This document shows positions 42,594-50,989 of a stretch of 63,211 bases of DNA, piece after piece. Numbering within the stretch: the stretch's first letter is position 1; every line of letters starts with the position of its first letter. The stretch comes from JAZDJP01 sp043803805 (GTDB lineage Bacteria; Planctomycetota; JAZDJP01). Both the position numbers and the translations under genes were made by a program. Under the pieces are notes generated by a model. That model was not told the DNA's origin. It made no database searches and was given only the letters and a program-made list of their open reading frames with translations. The stretch covers positions 1 to 63,211 of the forward strand of contig JAZDJP010000013.1 of assembly GCA_043803805.1 (NCBI GenBank), read 5' to 3'.

Positions 42594-44084
42594 CTATCGC
42601 GGTCCGCGCCCGAAACTCGACCGACGGACATGCTGTTCCGTCACCGCGCTCCACAACTCCGTCGGATTGCGCGAATCCGTGAGAACCGGCGTTGGCCGGG
42701 CATCCAAAAATGTGGACACCGTCTCGAAACAGGGATGCCGATCGCCGGGCCAGTCGAAACGCGCATCGCGGCCATGAGCCACCAGCACCGCATTGCCGGA
42801 ATCATCGCGCTCAAGCCACGCGCAGATTTCCACTTCCTCGAAAACACTTCTCAGCGTCCTTTCCACGGAGCGGAGAAGGCGGTCCTCGGAACCGCGCAGA
42901 TATCCCTGAAAGTTGACCACCAGAAAACCACCCGGCACCAGCCGCCGCCGGGCAAGATCGAAGCACTCGCGCGTCAGAAGATGATACGGGTAATTCCATC
43001 CGCCGTAGGCGTCGATGACCACCGCCCCATAACGCCTGGCCGAAGTCATCAGGAAGGCGCGGCCGTCGGCGATGTGAACGGGATAATGCTCCGGATCGCA
43101 GGCGAAAAACCGCCGGGCGGCCTCGGCCACGGAGGGATCAATCTCCACCGACTCGCACATGCCGGGCGGTAACGCCCGCGGCAAAAGGCCCGCGCCGAGC
43201 CCGAGGAGAAGGATTCCCGCCTCGGACGTCAGGTTCTCCTGAAGAGCCCCGGCAATCATCCTCACGTAAGGAAAGAGCGGGCGGAGCTCGTCGCGCGTCG
43301 CCATGCCCTGAACGGTTCCGGAAATCAACAGATAACGGATATCGTCGCGGTCCACAACCTCCACAAACCCTTGCGGAGACGAACTCCGCCAGAGCATGCC
43401 TTCACCGAGAGGTCTCGCCGGAAGACCGGGAGCGAACGCCGCTCCCACAAATAATACGAGCACGCCAATTCGGGCCCCTCCGCCGAAGGCCAACACCATC
43501 GCGGCCGCGACAAACAGAACCGCCGCGGCACATCCGAAGACCGCCTCCAGCGACAAACCCGGCACAAGCACAAATCCCGCCGTGGCCGCGCCGGCCACGG
43601 ATCCAGCCGCCGAAAGGGCGGAGACCAGGCCGCTGCGCCGACCGACCTCATTCACATCCCTTGTCCAAAGCCGGACCGCCAGGGGATAAACCGCGCCAAG
43701 CAAAACAAACGGCAGAAAAAACAGCGCGGCGGCGGCCAGCACCGCTCCCAACCGCATTCCGAGTCCGGCAAGATGACAAACCGCGCCGTACCACACGAAG
43801 GCGTCGCCGACGCACGCCGCGCCGGACAAGGCGAGCGCCGCGGACAGAATCTGCGCCGCGCGACCGCTCCAACGGTCCGCCACAAAACCTCCGAGCGCGT
43901 AACCACAACCGAGCCCGCCGAGCGCCACCGTGATCATCGCCGACCAGGCGTTGAGCCCCGTGCCGAATCCCGGGGCCAGGGTGTGTGCGCCGGCGATCTC
44001 CAGAGTCATGGCGGCCGCGCCCGCCAAGGTCACCGCCATGGCCAAGGTTGCAACAAACCATCGTGATGTCTTCTCCGGATTCAT
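42594..44084 (-). CDS. Membrane-fused spermidine-synthase-like protein (MFS-like N-terminus)
   Basis: 496 residues. N-terminal half: about six TM helices (FVATLAMAVTLAGAAAMTLEI, ...MITVALGGLGCGYALGGFVADRW, AALFFLPFVLLGAVYPLAVRL) like fused membrane/spermidine synthase proteins. C-terminal half: a Rossmann methyltransferase-type spermidine-synthase fold with GLGAGLLPRAL (nucleotide-binding), VEIDPSVAEAARRFF and VVIDAYG. These proteins are often in bacteria of this type; few have a proven product. It is the only integral membrane candidate inside the glycan locus, yet it is not a sugar transporter by sequence. Confidence 0.7.
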   Translation of the reverse strand: MNPEKTSRWFVATLAMAVTLAGAAAMTLEIAGAHTLAPGFGTGLNAWSAMITVALGGLGCGYALGGFVADRWSGRAAQILSAALALSGAACVGDAFVWYGAVCHLAGLGMRLGAVLAAAALFFLPFVLLGAVYPLAVRLWTRDVNEVGRRSGLVSALSAAGSVAGAATAGFVLVPGLSLEAVFGCAAAVLFVAAAMVLAFGGGARIGVLVLFVGAAFAPGLPARPLGEGMLWRSSSPQGFVEVVDRDDIRYLLISGTVQGMATRDELRPLFPYVRMIAGALQENLTSEAGILLLGLGAGLLPRALPPGMCESVEIDPSVAEAARRFFACDPEHYPVHIADGRAFLMTSARRYGAVVIDAYGGWNYPYHLLTRECFDLARRRLVPGGFLVVNFQGYLRGSEDRLLRSVERTLRSVFEEVEICAWLERDDSGNAVLVAHGRDARFDWPGDRHPCFETVSTFLDARPTPVLTDSRNPTELWSAVTEQHVRRSSFGRGPR

Positions 44085-44137
44085 TCGCCTCCACCCTATT
44101 CGCAAGGATTTCCGTTCATAAGCCTCTCATTTCCCCT

Positions 44138-46267
44138 TCAGAGGTTTGGGATACGAGCAAACCGGATCCAACTTGGCTTTTTGTTCTTGATGACCTGGTC
44201 CCAGAACACCGCCGCGTAGTCCGGCGGGGAGACCGTCGGGGCGGCCAGGTCGTTGATCTCGTCCTTCTCCGAAGCCACCTTCTCGGTCGGCTCCCATTTG
44301 CCGCCCTTCCATCGGCGGCTGTAAATGTTGTACACCGCCGCGCCGCCCTCTTCCTCGGTCTTGACGTAAAAGCAGAAAACCGCGTCGCCGCTGGCCGAGA
44401 GAATGGGCCTGCCGACCTTCCCGGAATCGAGTTCCTCCGGCCCCTGCCAGGCGCCACCCTGCAGACGCATGGCGCACAGCTTGTCGCCCTCCGCGCGAAC
44501 GAGGAAAACATGATCATCGCCAAGCACCGCTTCGCCGACCTGTCCCCCCTTGCCGCCTTTCCAGGGAACTTTCTGCGCCGCGCCCCACGCCTTGCCGTCG
44601 TGAGCCGCCCACTGGCCGCCGTCGTAAGCAAACGCCGCGACCTGGCCTTTGTAGGGAATCAAGAGAGGTCCGGCAGACGGCGCGGCCGGCCAGAGGAGCA
44701 CTTCCGCGGGTGGTTTCGGAGGACCGGGCTTCAGAAGATCCTCCATCTTGGGCTCATAGAACGGCCGCGGGAGCTCCTTGGCCGATGCATCCTTGCAGGG
44801 CATCCACGTCAGCCCGTCGTCGTCGGAACTCTTGATCCAGGGGCCATTCCAACCGTCTGTCCAGGAAGCCCAGATACGCCCCGATGCCAATCGCAACGCC
44901 CGCGCCGGACCCGGGCACTTGTACTCGTTTTGATCCATGATTGTCATGCGATCGTACTCCCACCCCTCGCCGGTGAAGGCGAGGCGGCGGAAGAAAACAT
45001 CGTGGCCTTCGACATACGAATCGCAATTCTCGGTGCCGATGTAGTAAAGATCGCCGCCGCCGTCTGCCGAGGCCGTCGCGCGCCAGTACCAGTCCGGCAG
45101 GCATACGGGGCTCGTCTCGCCCGGCTTCAAACCGCCCCACGTCTTGCCGCCGTCGAAGCTGGCCGTCGCCATGATCTTGCTTCCCTCGCCGGATCCTCCC
45201 CACGTGACCACCCGCGAGTCCTTGCCGGGACCCGCGCCGCCGAAAATCAGTAACAGCCGCTGGTTGTCAAAGGCCACCGCGCCACGACGAAGCGACTGAA
45301 AATAGGTGCTCCCGTGGCCGCCGAGATGCCCGCTGGCGCAGGCGTGATTGCCGGGTCCGTCAAATACCGTGACGGGACCCAGCTTCTCGACGGGACCCGA
45401 TTCGCGTTTGAAATTCGTCCTGTCGCGCGGCGGAGGATTCTTGTCCCAGACCTTGCGGGAAAACGGCTTGATCTCGCTTTCCGTTTTAACCAGATCGTAT
45501 TTGAGTTCCTCTTTGCCGTCCTTCGTGAGCAAACGGATGTTGTCCAGATAGATGGTGGTCTTGCCCTCGAATCCGTTGATGCGAATGTGCATCCAGTGGA
45601 GCTTGCCGAGATTCACCTCGGCAATCGCCGCCATCGCCGCGAGCGGATACTCGCAGGTCACGGCCTTACCCTGGGGAATTTTGAAGACGGACACCGCCGT
45701 GCGAACGCCCACCATGTTGGAGTCTTTAACGCCCTTGGCGAAAAGCCTGTCGCGAACCTTGACGCCCAGGACGGCCGGAGCGTCGGACGAAAAAACATCG
45801 AAACGCATGCGATCGTAGGCCGACCAGTCCATGGTGTCGCCCGATTCCTGCCAGAAAAGGCACTCGCGCTGATAATACCAGTCCCGGGTGTCGTGGTAGC
45901 CGCCGGTCGGCGGACAGCCGACGGTGCCCGGAGTCCTCATGTACCTGCCCTTCCCATCGTCCAGCTCGTAGCAAAGCGCGTATTTGCCGTCGGTGGCCTG
46001 CTTCCGGTAGAGCGTGAAGTGCGGCCAGTCGCGGCTCGACGCCACCCGGTAGACGGTGTACTTCTCGTCGTCGGCGCCGGGCGGCTCGGCCCGGAATCCC
46101 GAGGCCGCGCTGGTGGAATACTTGCCGGGCTTTCCGAAAGTCTTCATCTCCTCGATCTCGAAACTGCGAACAAGCCTGACCCCCTCGTCGCACCGCGCCG
46201 CGGCTCCGGCCGCAAGCACCAGCGCCGCGCCGGCCAACCCCGGGAGCCACCGATGGCAAGTTCTCAT
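44138..46267 (-). CDS. Secreted Asp-box/sialidase-like protein, paralogue 2
   Basis: 709 residues. Signal peptide (1-25). The same plan as the other two copies: N-terminal binding sandwich (AYDRMRFDVFSSDAPAVLGVKV; GFEGKTTIYLDNIRLL), then a sialidase-like propeller with ASFDGGKTWGG and SDDDGLTWMPC, ending YAAVFWDQ. It is the most divergent of the three in the N-terminal 80 residues. GGAGG precedes the ATG at 46267. Directly downstream of the first glycoside-hydrolase-like gene (24 nt), so co-transcribed with it. Confidence 0.75.
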   Translation of the reverse strand: MRTCHRWLPGLAGAALVLAAGAAARCDEGVRLVRSFEIEEMKTFGKPGKYSTSAASGFRAEPPGADDEKYTVYRVASSRDWPHFTLYRKQATDGKYALCYELDDGKGRYMRTPGTVGCPPTGGYHDTRDWYYQRECLFWQESGDTMDWSAYDRMRFDVFSSDAPAVLGVKVRDRLFAKGVKDSNMVGVRTAVSVFKIPQGKAVTCEYPLAAMAAIAEVNLGKLHWMHIRINGFEGKTTIYLDNIRLLTKDGKEELKYDLVKTESEIKPFSRKVWDKNPPPRDRTNFKRESGPVEKLGPVTVFDGPGNHACASGHLGGHGSTYFQSLRRGAVAFDNQRLLLIFGGAGPGKDSRVVTWGGSGEGSKIMATASFDGGKTWGGLKPGETSPVCLPDWYWRATASADGGGDLYYIGTENCDSYVEGHDVFFRRLAFTGEGWEYDRMTIMDQNEYKCPGPARALRLASGRIWASWTDGWNGPWIKSSDDDGLTWMPCKDASAKELPRPFYEPKMEDLLKPGPPKPPAEVLLWPAAPSAGPLLIPYKGQVAAFAYDGGQWAAHDGKAWGAAQKVPWKGGKGGQVGEAVLGDDHVFLVRAEGDKLCAMRLQGGAWQGPEELDSGKVGRPILSASGDAVFCFYVKTEEEGGAAVYNIYSRRWKGGKWEPTEKVASEKDEINDLAAPTVSPPDYAAVFWDQVIKNKKPSWIRFARIPNL

Positions 46268-46290
46268 ACGAACATCCTCCGCAAACGCCC

Positions 46291-49020
46291 CTATTCGCCG
46301 CCCATCTTCGCGAACACCTCCGAAGCCAGGCCGAAAAGTTTCTCCATCCTCTGCTGGACGCCCGAACTGATGAACCAGATCTCATCCTCGGCGCTGGTGC
46401 ACTCCGAATCCCCGCCGCCGCCGATGCAATACCGGATGCGCTCGTCGAGCGCATCCTGGCACCTCTTGGCCAGGTCCGCGCCGAGCGTGGCCTTCTTCGC
46501 CTCATCGAGAAGCGCCTTCTCGATGAACACACGGGCTTCGATCTCCTGCGCATTCTCGCGAATCATCTCCGAGCGCACCGTGGGCACCGCGCCATTTTTG
46601 CCCCGTCCGAAAAACGCCGGGTTGCCGTAGTTGATGCAGAGCTGGCCCCAATACGTCGCGGGATAGCGCGCCGACAGGCGCCCGCCGGTGTTGTAGGACC
46701 ACGAGGCGTCCCGCTTCTCCGGCTCGTTCTTCAACACCCGCCAGAAATCGGCGCCCTGCCGGCCGAGCCCTCGCGCGCCACGCGCCTTGGGCCATATCTT
46801 CACTTCGCAGGCGATGGCCCCGATCCAGTTCTCCTCCACCGTCCGGTAGTTGGTGAGAAGCGAGGCCGCGTTCAATTCGCCGCGGGGATATTTGACGAGC
46901 CGGAAGGGATTCTGCCAGCCGTAGCCGTGTCCCTTGTCCGGATCGACGGTGGTGCACTTGATCCCCCACACGGAGGCGCACAACCCGAGGTCCACGCCAT
47001 ACCACTTGTCGCAGTAGTGATGCGCGTGAATGGACCACTCCAGACCGGGCGCGGCTTTGGCGATTTGCTTCATCGTGGCCTCGGTCGGACGGTGATCGCC
47101 CATCAAACCGAACAGCATGGATTTTGAAATTCCCCTCTTGTCCAGCGCCTTCTGCATGACCGTGACGAGCGTTCTCCAGAATTCCTCGCACTCCGGCGTG
47201 CCCCACGCGGGCGCCTTCTCCTTCAGGAGCTCGCCACCGGGCCCCAGCACGGTAATGAGAATCTCCCGATCGTGAATTTTGGCCGCCTCCGGCGAGAACG
47301 TGTTGCCGTGCCCCATGGAATCCGGCGGCTCCCAGCCGTAAAGCACCACGGTCGGGATCTTGCCAAGGTGCTTGACAGCCACATCCAGATATTTTTCGGC
47401 GATGGAAAGATCCGGCTCTAATTTCCCATCGGCGCCTTTCTTCCAGCGGACCATGGCGTGCTCGTTGCCCAGATGCGTTTCCCGAATACAGGTGAGGTAA
47501 ACGCTCTTCGTCGCCATCGGCCCCATGAGCGCAAAGGACTTCTCGACCAGTTTCCAGTGCTCCTCGCTCCAGAGCGGGACGTTGTACGCCAGAGCCACCG
47601 ACTCCGGTGATTCAAACATATCGGTGTAAGCGGCAAACTCGCGATAGTCCGGCAGAGCCCAATCGATCACCGTAAGATGAATCGCCGCCTTGACCGATCC
47701 GCCCTGCGATGTGACGTCCACGGTTCCCTGGTAATTCCCCGGCTTGGCGTCCGCGGGCACGCTCACGATGAACCACAGCGGCTGAACCGCGCCGGTGCCG
47801 CCCTTCTGAATTTTGACTTCCTCGGGCGGCGCCTCTTCCAGACTGTCGAACGGCTGATGCGCCGGATTTTTACTCCCGGAATCCCCGTCCGGCAGACCGT
47901 AGCGGACGTTCACCGCCGAGGCGGGAATCGTTCCGGGACCCTTGAGATCCGAGACCGACACCTTCAGCCCCTTGATGCCCCCGGCGTCGCCGATCACAAT
48001 TTGCCCGGAGAAGGTTCCGTTCCTCGCGCCGATGATCTGCACCGGACGCAAGGCCTCGCAGGGATCGCCATAGTCGGAAACGACCACCTTGCGAACCACG
48101 TTTTGATTCCAGGCCGCAAGCCCGGCCGTCGGGGGAGCGGAAATGTTGGGGATGGCGCCCGGGCCGGAAAGACTGACATCCTGCAGAGCCACGCGCGTCC
48201 ACTTCGCGTGACAACGCCCGTCGTACGCACTCAGGCTGTAGCCCACACTGCGCGCGGCGTAAAATTCCCAGGGGGCCGCCGAACGATGAATGGATATCGC
48301 CAGGCAATTCACACCCTTGCGAAGTTTGTTCGCCGGAACGATAAAATTTTCAAGGGTGCGGCTCCGGAACTTCACCACCTCCGGCGGCGTGTTCTCACGG
48401 TATTGGATATAACGCAACCCGCCCTTTTTATCATCCGTGTAGGCCTCCGGACGATCCGGAACGCCGCTGGCGTACATGCCCTTCGTGCTCTCGGAAATAT
48501 CCTTGGAAATCAACTCCTCTCCGTTGAGATACACCCGGATGCCGCCTTTGTATGTGAGCGACAACTTCAAATCCGACGGCTCGTTGACCTGAAAACGCCC
48601 GCGCAGAAAAATCAGCTTCCACCCCACTCCGGAGCCGTTGTTCAAAATGGGCGCGGCCGACCGCATCCAGTCGCTGTCGTCGAATTCGGGCTTCATCCAA
48701 TCCGGCGAGGTCTCCTCGGGAAGGCGGCGCATGGCAACCTTCTCCGCCTTGAACTGATCGGGCGCCAGGACGTTCGTTCCGGCCGGCAGACTCGACAACA
48801 GGGAAGGCTTGTATTCCAAACGGAAGTGCCCCACTTCCTTGGAGGGAAGCTGAACCTCTTCCGTCTCCGAAACCACGCACGCCCGCCAGATGGCGTTGTT
48901 GTTCAAAATGACCGGTCCCGCCTCCGGCGAAGCAGGCGCCTCCGCGGCCGGCGCCGGGAACACAAAACCGGACAGACTCAAACCAACCAACCCCAGCGAC
49001 AGGAGAAAACGGTTCCACAT
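46291..49020 (-). CDS. Secreted glycoside-hydrolase-like protein, DUF4091/DUF6067 type, copy 1
   Basis: 909 residues. Signal peptide (1-25: MWNRFLLSLGLVGLSLSG...PAPAAEA). N-terminal beta-sandwich (PEFDDSDWMRSAAP; LTYKGGIRVYLNGEEL) as in sugar-binding domains of glycoside hydrolases, a middle Ig-like part (VSVPADAKPGNYQGTVDV), and a barrel-like C-terminal half (SEEHWKLVEKSFALMG; VVLYGWEPPDSMGHG; LFGLMGDHRPTEA). The closest known families are uncharacterised DUF4091/6067-type glycoside hydrolases; catalytic residues are not assigned. A close relative (copy 2) lies at 50990. The promoter/leader upstream is shared with two other operons. Confidence 0.7.
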   Translation of the reverse strand: MWNRFLLSLGLVGLSLSGFVFPAPAAEAPASPEAGPVILNNNAIWRACVVSETEEVQLPSKEVGHFRLEYKPSLLSSLPAGTNVLAPDQFKAEKVAMRRLPEETSPDWMKPEFDDSDWMRSAAPILNNGSGVGWKLIFLRGRFQVNEPSDLKLSLTYKGGIRVYLNGEELISKDISESTKGMYASGVPDRPEAYTDDKKGGLRYIQYRENTPPEVVKFRSRTLENFIVPANKLRKGVNCLAISIHRSAAPWEFYAARSVGYSLSAYDGRCHAKWTRVALQDVSLSGPGAIPNISAPPTAGLAAWNQNVVRKVVVSDYGDPCEALRPVQIIGARNGTFSGQIVIGDAGGIKGLKVSVSDLKGPGTIPASAVNVRYGLPDGDSGSKNPAHQPFDSLEEAPPEEVKIQKGGTGAVQPLWFIVSVPADAKPGNYQGTVDVTSQGGSVKAAIHLTVIDWALPDYREFAAYTDMFESPESVALAYNVPLWSEEHWKLVEKSFALMGPMATKSVYLTCIRETHLGNEHAMVRWKKGADGKLEPDLSIAEKYLDVAVKHLGKIPTVVLYGWEPPDSMGHGNTFSPEAAKIHDREILITVLGPGGELLKEKAPAWGTPECEEFWRTLVTVMQKALDKRGISKSMLFGLMGDHRPTEATMKQIAKAAPGLEWSIHAHHYCDKWYGVDLGLCASVWGIKCTTVDPDKGHGYGWQNPFRLVKYPRGELNAASLLTNYRTVEENWIGAIACEVKIWPKARGARGLGRQGADFWRVLKNEPEKRDASWSYNTGGRLSARYPATYWGQLCINYGNPAFFGRGKNGAVPTVRSEMIRENAQEIEARVFIEKALLDEAKKATLGADLAKRCQDALDERIRYCIGGGGDSECTSAEDEIWFISSGVQQRMEKLFGLASEVFAKMGGE

Positions 49021-49088
49021 CGGAAAACCTCCCATGATGAAAGTTGTTCGATCGGAGACAATGATTGGCCGCAAAGCCCTCTTTATCA

Positions 49089-49117
49089 GTTATACACCGA
49101 GGCGGCGGGCTATGCAA
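49089..49117 (-). promoter_or_regulatory. Shared GGTGTATAAC promoter, copy B
   Basis: On the minus strand, TTGCAT (-35) and TATAAC (-10) are spaced by 17 nt; TATAAC is inside GGTGTATAACTGATAAAGA. Downstream sequence to the start codon matches copy A. It drives the 46291-49020 gene and those after it. Confidence 0.6.
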
Positions 49118-49793
49118 CTTTTTTCCCGGCGTGTACCGATTCCACGATGGCTCGAAATCAGAAATCGCACTCCCAAAGATAAACCGAGCGATCAGCCGCA
49201 TCCGTCTCCCCAACGAAAACCTTCCGCAATCCGTCACCTCGCCGGTCTTCGGATCCAACCGGTCGAGATTGCCGAAGGCCTCGCCGATGTACAGACAACC
49301 ATCCCGACCGTTGATCATGGAATCGATGGAGCCCGCCCCGACATACATGAGATTGATGGAATCCTTCGTGTGCGGAAGGGCATGGCTGAAAAAACGCACC
49401 GCGTCCTGATCCGGATCGTACCGGAAGAGATTGTGGTCCCGGCAATTCCACGTCGCCCAGTATCCGCCGCCGTCATCCAGCGCGACGATGTGCGGGATAC
49501 TGCATCACATGAAGCGAACGGTGGATCTTGATTTCGAACCGTTCGCTGACCTCCGGGTAACGGAATCCGCGGAACACCCCCGAGGCAGGATCCCACTCGT
49601 ACAGGATGTCGGTGTCGAACGACGTTAATCCGCACAGGACGGTGCGGCGTCCCGGCAGATAGACGACCGACGTGAACGAAATCAGGTTGTGATACCAGTC
49701 CTCGTCCGCGGCGAATTCGCGGTAGCCGATCGCGGACAACGGAACGCCCGAGGGCCGTTCGATTTCACGAAGCTTGTGCGTGGTCACTTTCAT
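49118..49793 (-). pseudogene. Broken beta-propeller gene (frameshifted, truncated by a promoter)
   Basis: An intact ribosome binding site (GGAGG) and ATG at 49793 begin MKVTTHKLREIERPSGV. About 95 codons later the frame shifts near 49475-49500: the protein resumes as HIVALDDGGGYWATWNC, NLMYVGAGSIDSMING, LYIGEAFGNLDRLDPKTGEV, typical SMP-30/NHL-type propeller blades. The 3' end runs into promoter copy B of the next gene and is missing. It is decayed gene debris that once followed a sialidase-like gene. Confidence 0.7.
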
Positions 49794-49820
49794 GTCTCGT
49801 CGTCCTCCATTCGCGATCCC

Positions 49821-49905
49821 TCACGTGTTGGGCACGCGCGCGAAACGGACCACCGTGGGCTTCTTGCGGTCGGTCATCCGCTCGTCCCACCAGACCGCAG
49901 CGGGA
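49821..49905 (-). pseudogene. C-terminal stub of a fourth sialidase-like paralogue
   Basis: Read on the minus strand this gives AAVWWDERMTDRKKPTVVRF, then ARVPNT and stop. That is nearly identical to the end of the 56117-58168 gene (AAVWWDERMLDRKKPTVVRF). Only the last 28 or so codons remain, starting about 15 nt after the GH5 stop codon. A recombination scar. Confidence 0.8.
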
Positions 49906-49919
49906 ACCTCATCAGGACC

Positions 49920-50981
49920 TCAATTCAACTGTTTACGCGGGCGGCCGGCGGATGTGATGTGCTCGCTGTAAAGCCGTCCGACGGTCGTAAGCCCGTAGGA
50001 GGCGTCCACCATGTCCCATTCCAGTTTCCAATGGCTGACGCCGCAACAGAAAAGGGCGTACCCGATTCCGCGCTCGTCCAGCAGGGCCAGCTCGTCCGCC
50101 ATCTGCTCCCGCCAGTGCGGGGACGTCGTCGAGAATCCGATTTCCCCCAGCCAGACGGGAATACCTTTGTCCGTGTAGGTTGTCCAGCGCTTATCCGCAA
50201 GTTGAGAGAAGAGCGCCTTGCCACGCTCCAGGTCGCCTGTGGAATAGGCCGTCGCCCAGGCGTGAACGGGATAGGCGTCCTTGTAGTAGATATGATCCGA
50301 GTAGACGGTGTTCGGTTGCTGAAGAAACGCCACGTCGCGGAAGCCGGGCGTGGTGCGCGGCCCCCATCCCTCGATAAAAAATATCAGATGGGGATTGCGC
50401 GGACGCAAATCGTTGACCGCGTTTTTGACAATCGTTTCCCATGTCCCCATCGGGTCGGGCACGGTCACGCCGGACACGCTGTACGGCTCGTTCATCGGGT
50501 CGATGCCGATCACGGTCGGATCGTTCTTGTAGCGATCCACCAGCACACGCCACATGGCCAGCCATTGCGCCTGCAACGCCGGATCGCTGAAGAACGCGGC
50601 GGGGGCGGGCTCGACCTTCGGACTCCAGATCTGCTGTTCCAGGATGACGTACATCCCGGCGTCATGCGCCCAACCCACGGCGCGGTCGATCGCGGCGAGG
50701 CCGCTCTGGTCAAACCCGGGGGCGTTCGTTCCCGGCGTTTCGACATCCTGTTTCCAAAGCATCAGGCGGATGACGTTCGCGCCCGCGGCTTTGGCCGCCG
50801 CGAATTTCGCCTGCTCGTTCTGCAAACGCACGAACATGTTGACGCCGCGCAAGGTGACCACATTCCCGCCGGCGTCTTTGATCCACCGGCCGTCCGTGTG
50901 AAGCCAGCCCGCATCCGTCCCGGCGCCGATGGAAAAAACCAGGAGCAAAAACGCCGGCGTCACAAGCAACCCTGTTTTCAT
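49920..50981 (-). CDS. Secreted GH5 glycoside hydrolase (cellulase-like)
   Basis: 353 residues. Signal peptide (1-24). GH5 TIM barrel with both glutamates: acid/base Glu165 in DPMNEPY and nucleophile Glu280 in PVWLGEIGF. Also TLRGVNMFVR, NVIRLMLWKQD and HIYYKDAYPVHAW, which are standard GH5 strands. It should hydrolyse a beta-linked glucan or mannan in the periplasm or outside. The start at 50981 has GGAGAT upstream; the gene ahead ends 8 nt before. A longer open frame to 51899 is an overlap artefact. Confidence 0.85.
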   Translation of the reverse strand: MKTGLLVTPAFLLLVFSIGAGTDAGWLHTDGRWIKDAGGNVVTLRGVNMFVRLQNEQAKFAAAKAAGANVIRLMLWKQDVETPGTNAPGFDQSGLAAIDRAVGWAHDAGMYVILEQQIWSPKVEPAPAAFFSDPALQAQWLAMWRVLVDRYKNDPTVIGIDPMNEPYSVSGVTVPDPMGTWETIVKNAVNDLRPRNPHLIFFIEGWGPRTTPGFRDVAFLQQPNTVYSDHIYYKDAYPVHAWATAYSTGDLERGKALFSQLADKRWTTYTDKGIPVWLGEIGFSTTSPHWREQMADELALLDERGIGYALFCCGVSHWKLEWDMVDASYGLTTVGRLYSEHITSAGRPRKQLN

Positions 50982-50989
50982 GACATCTC

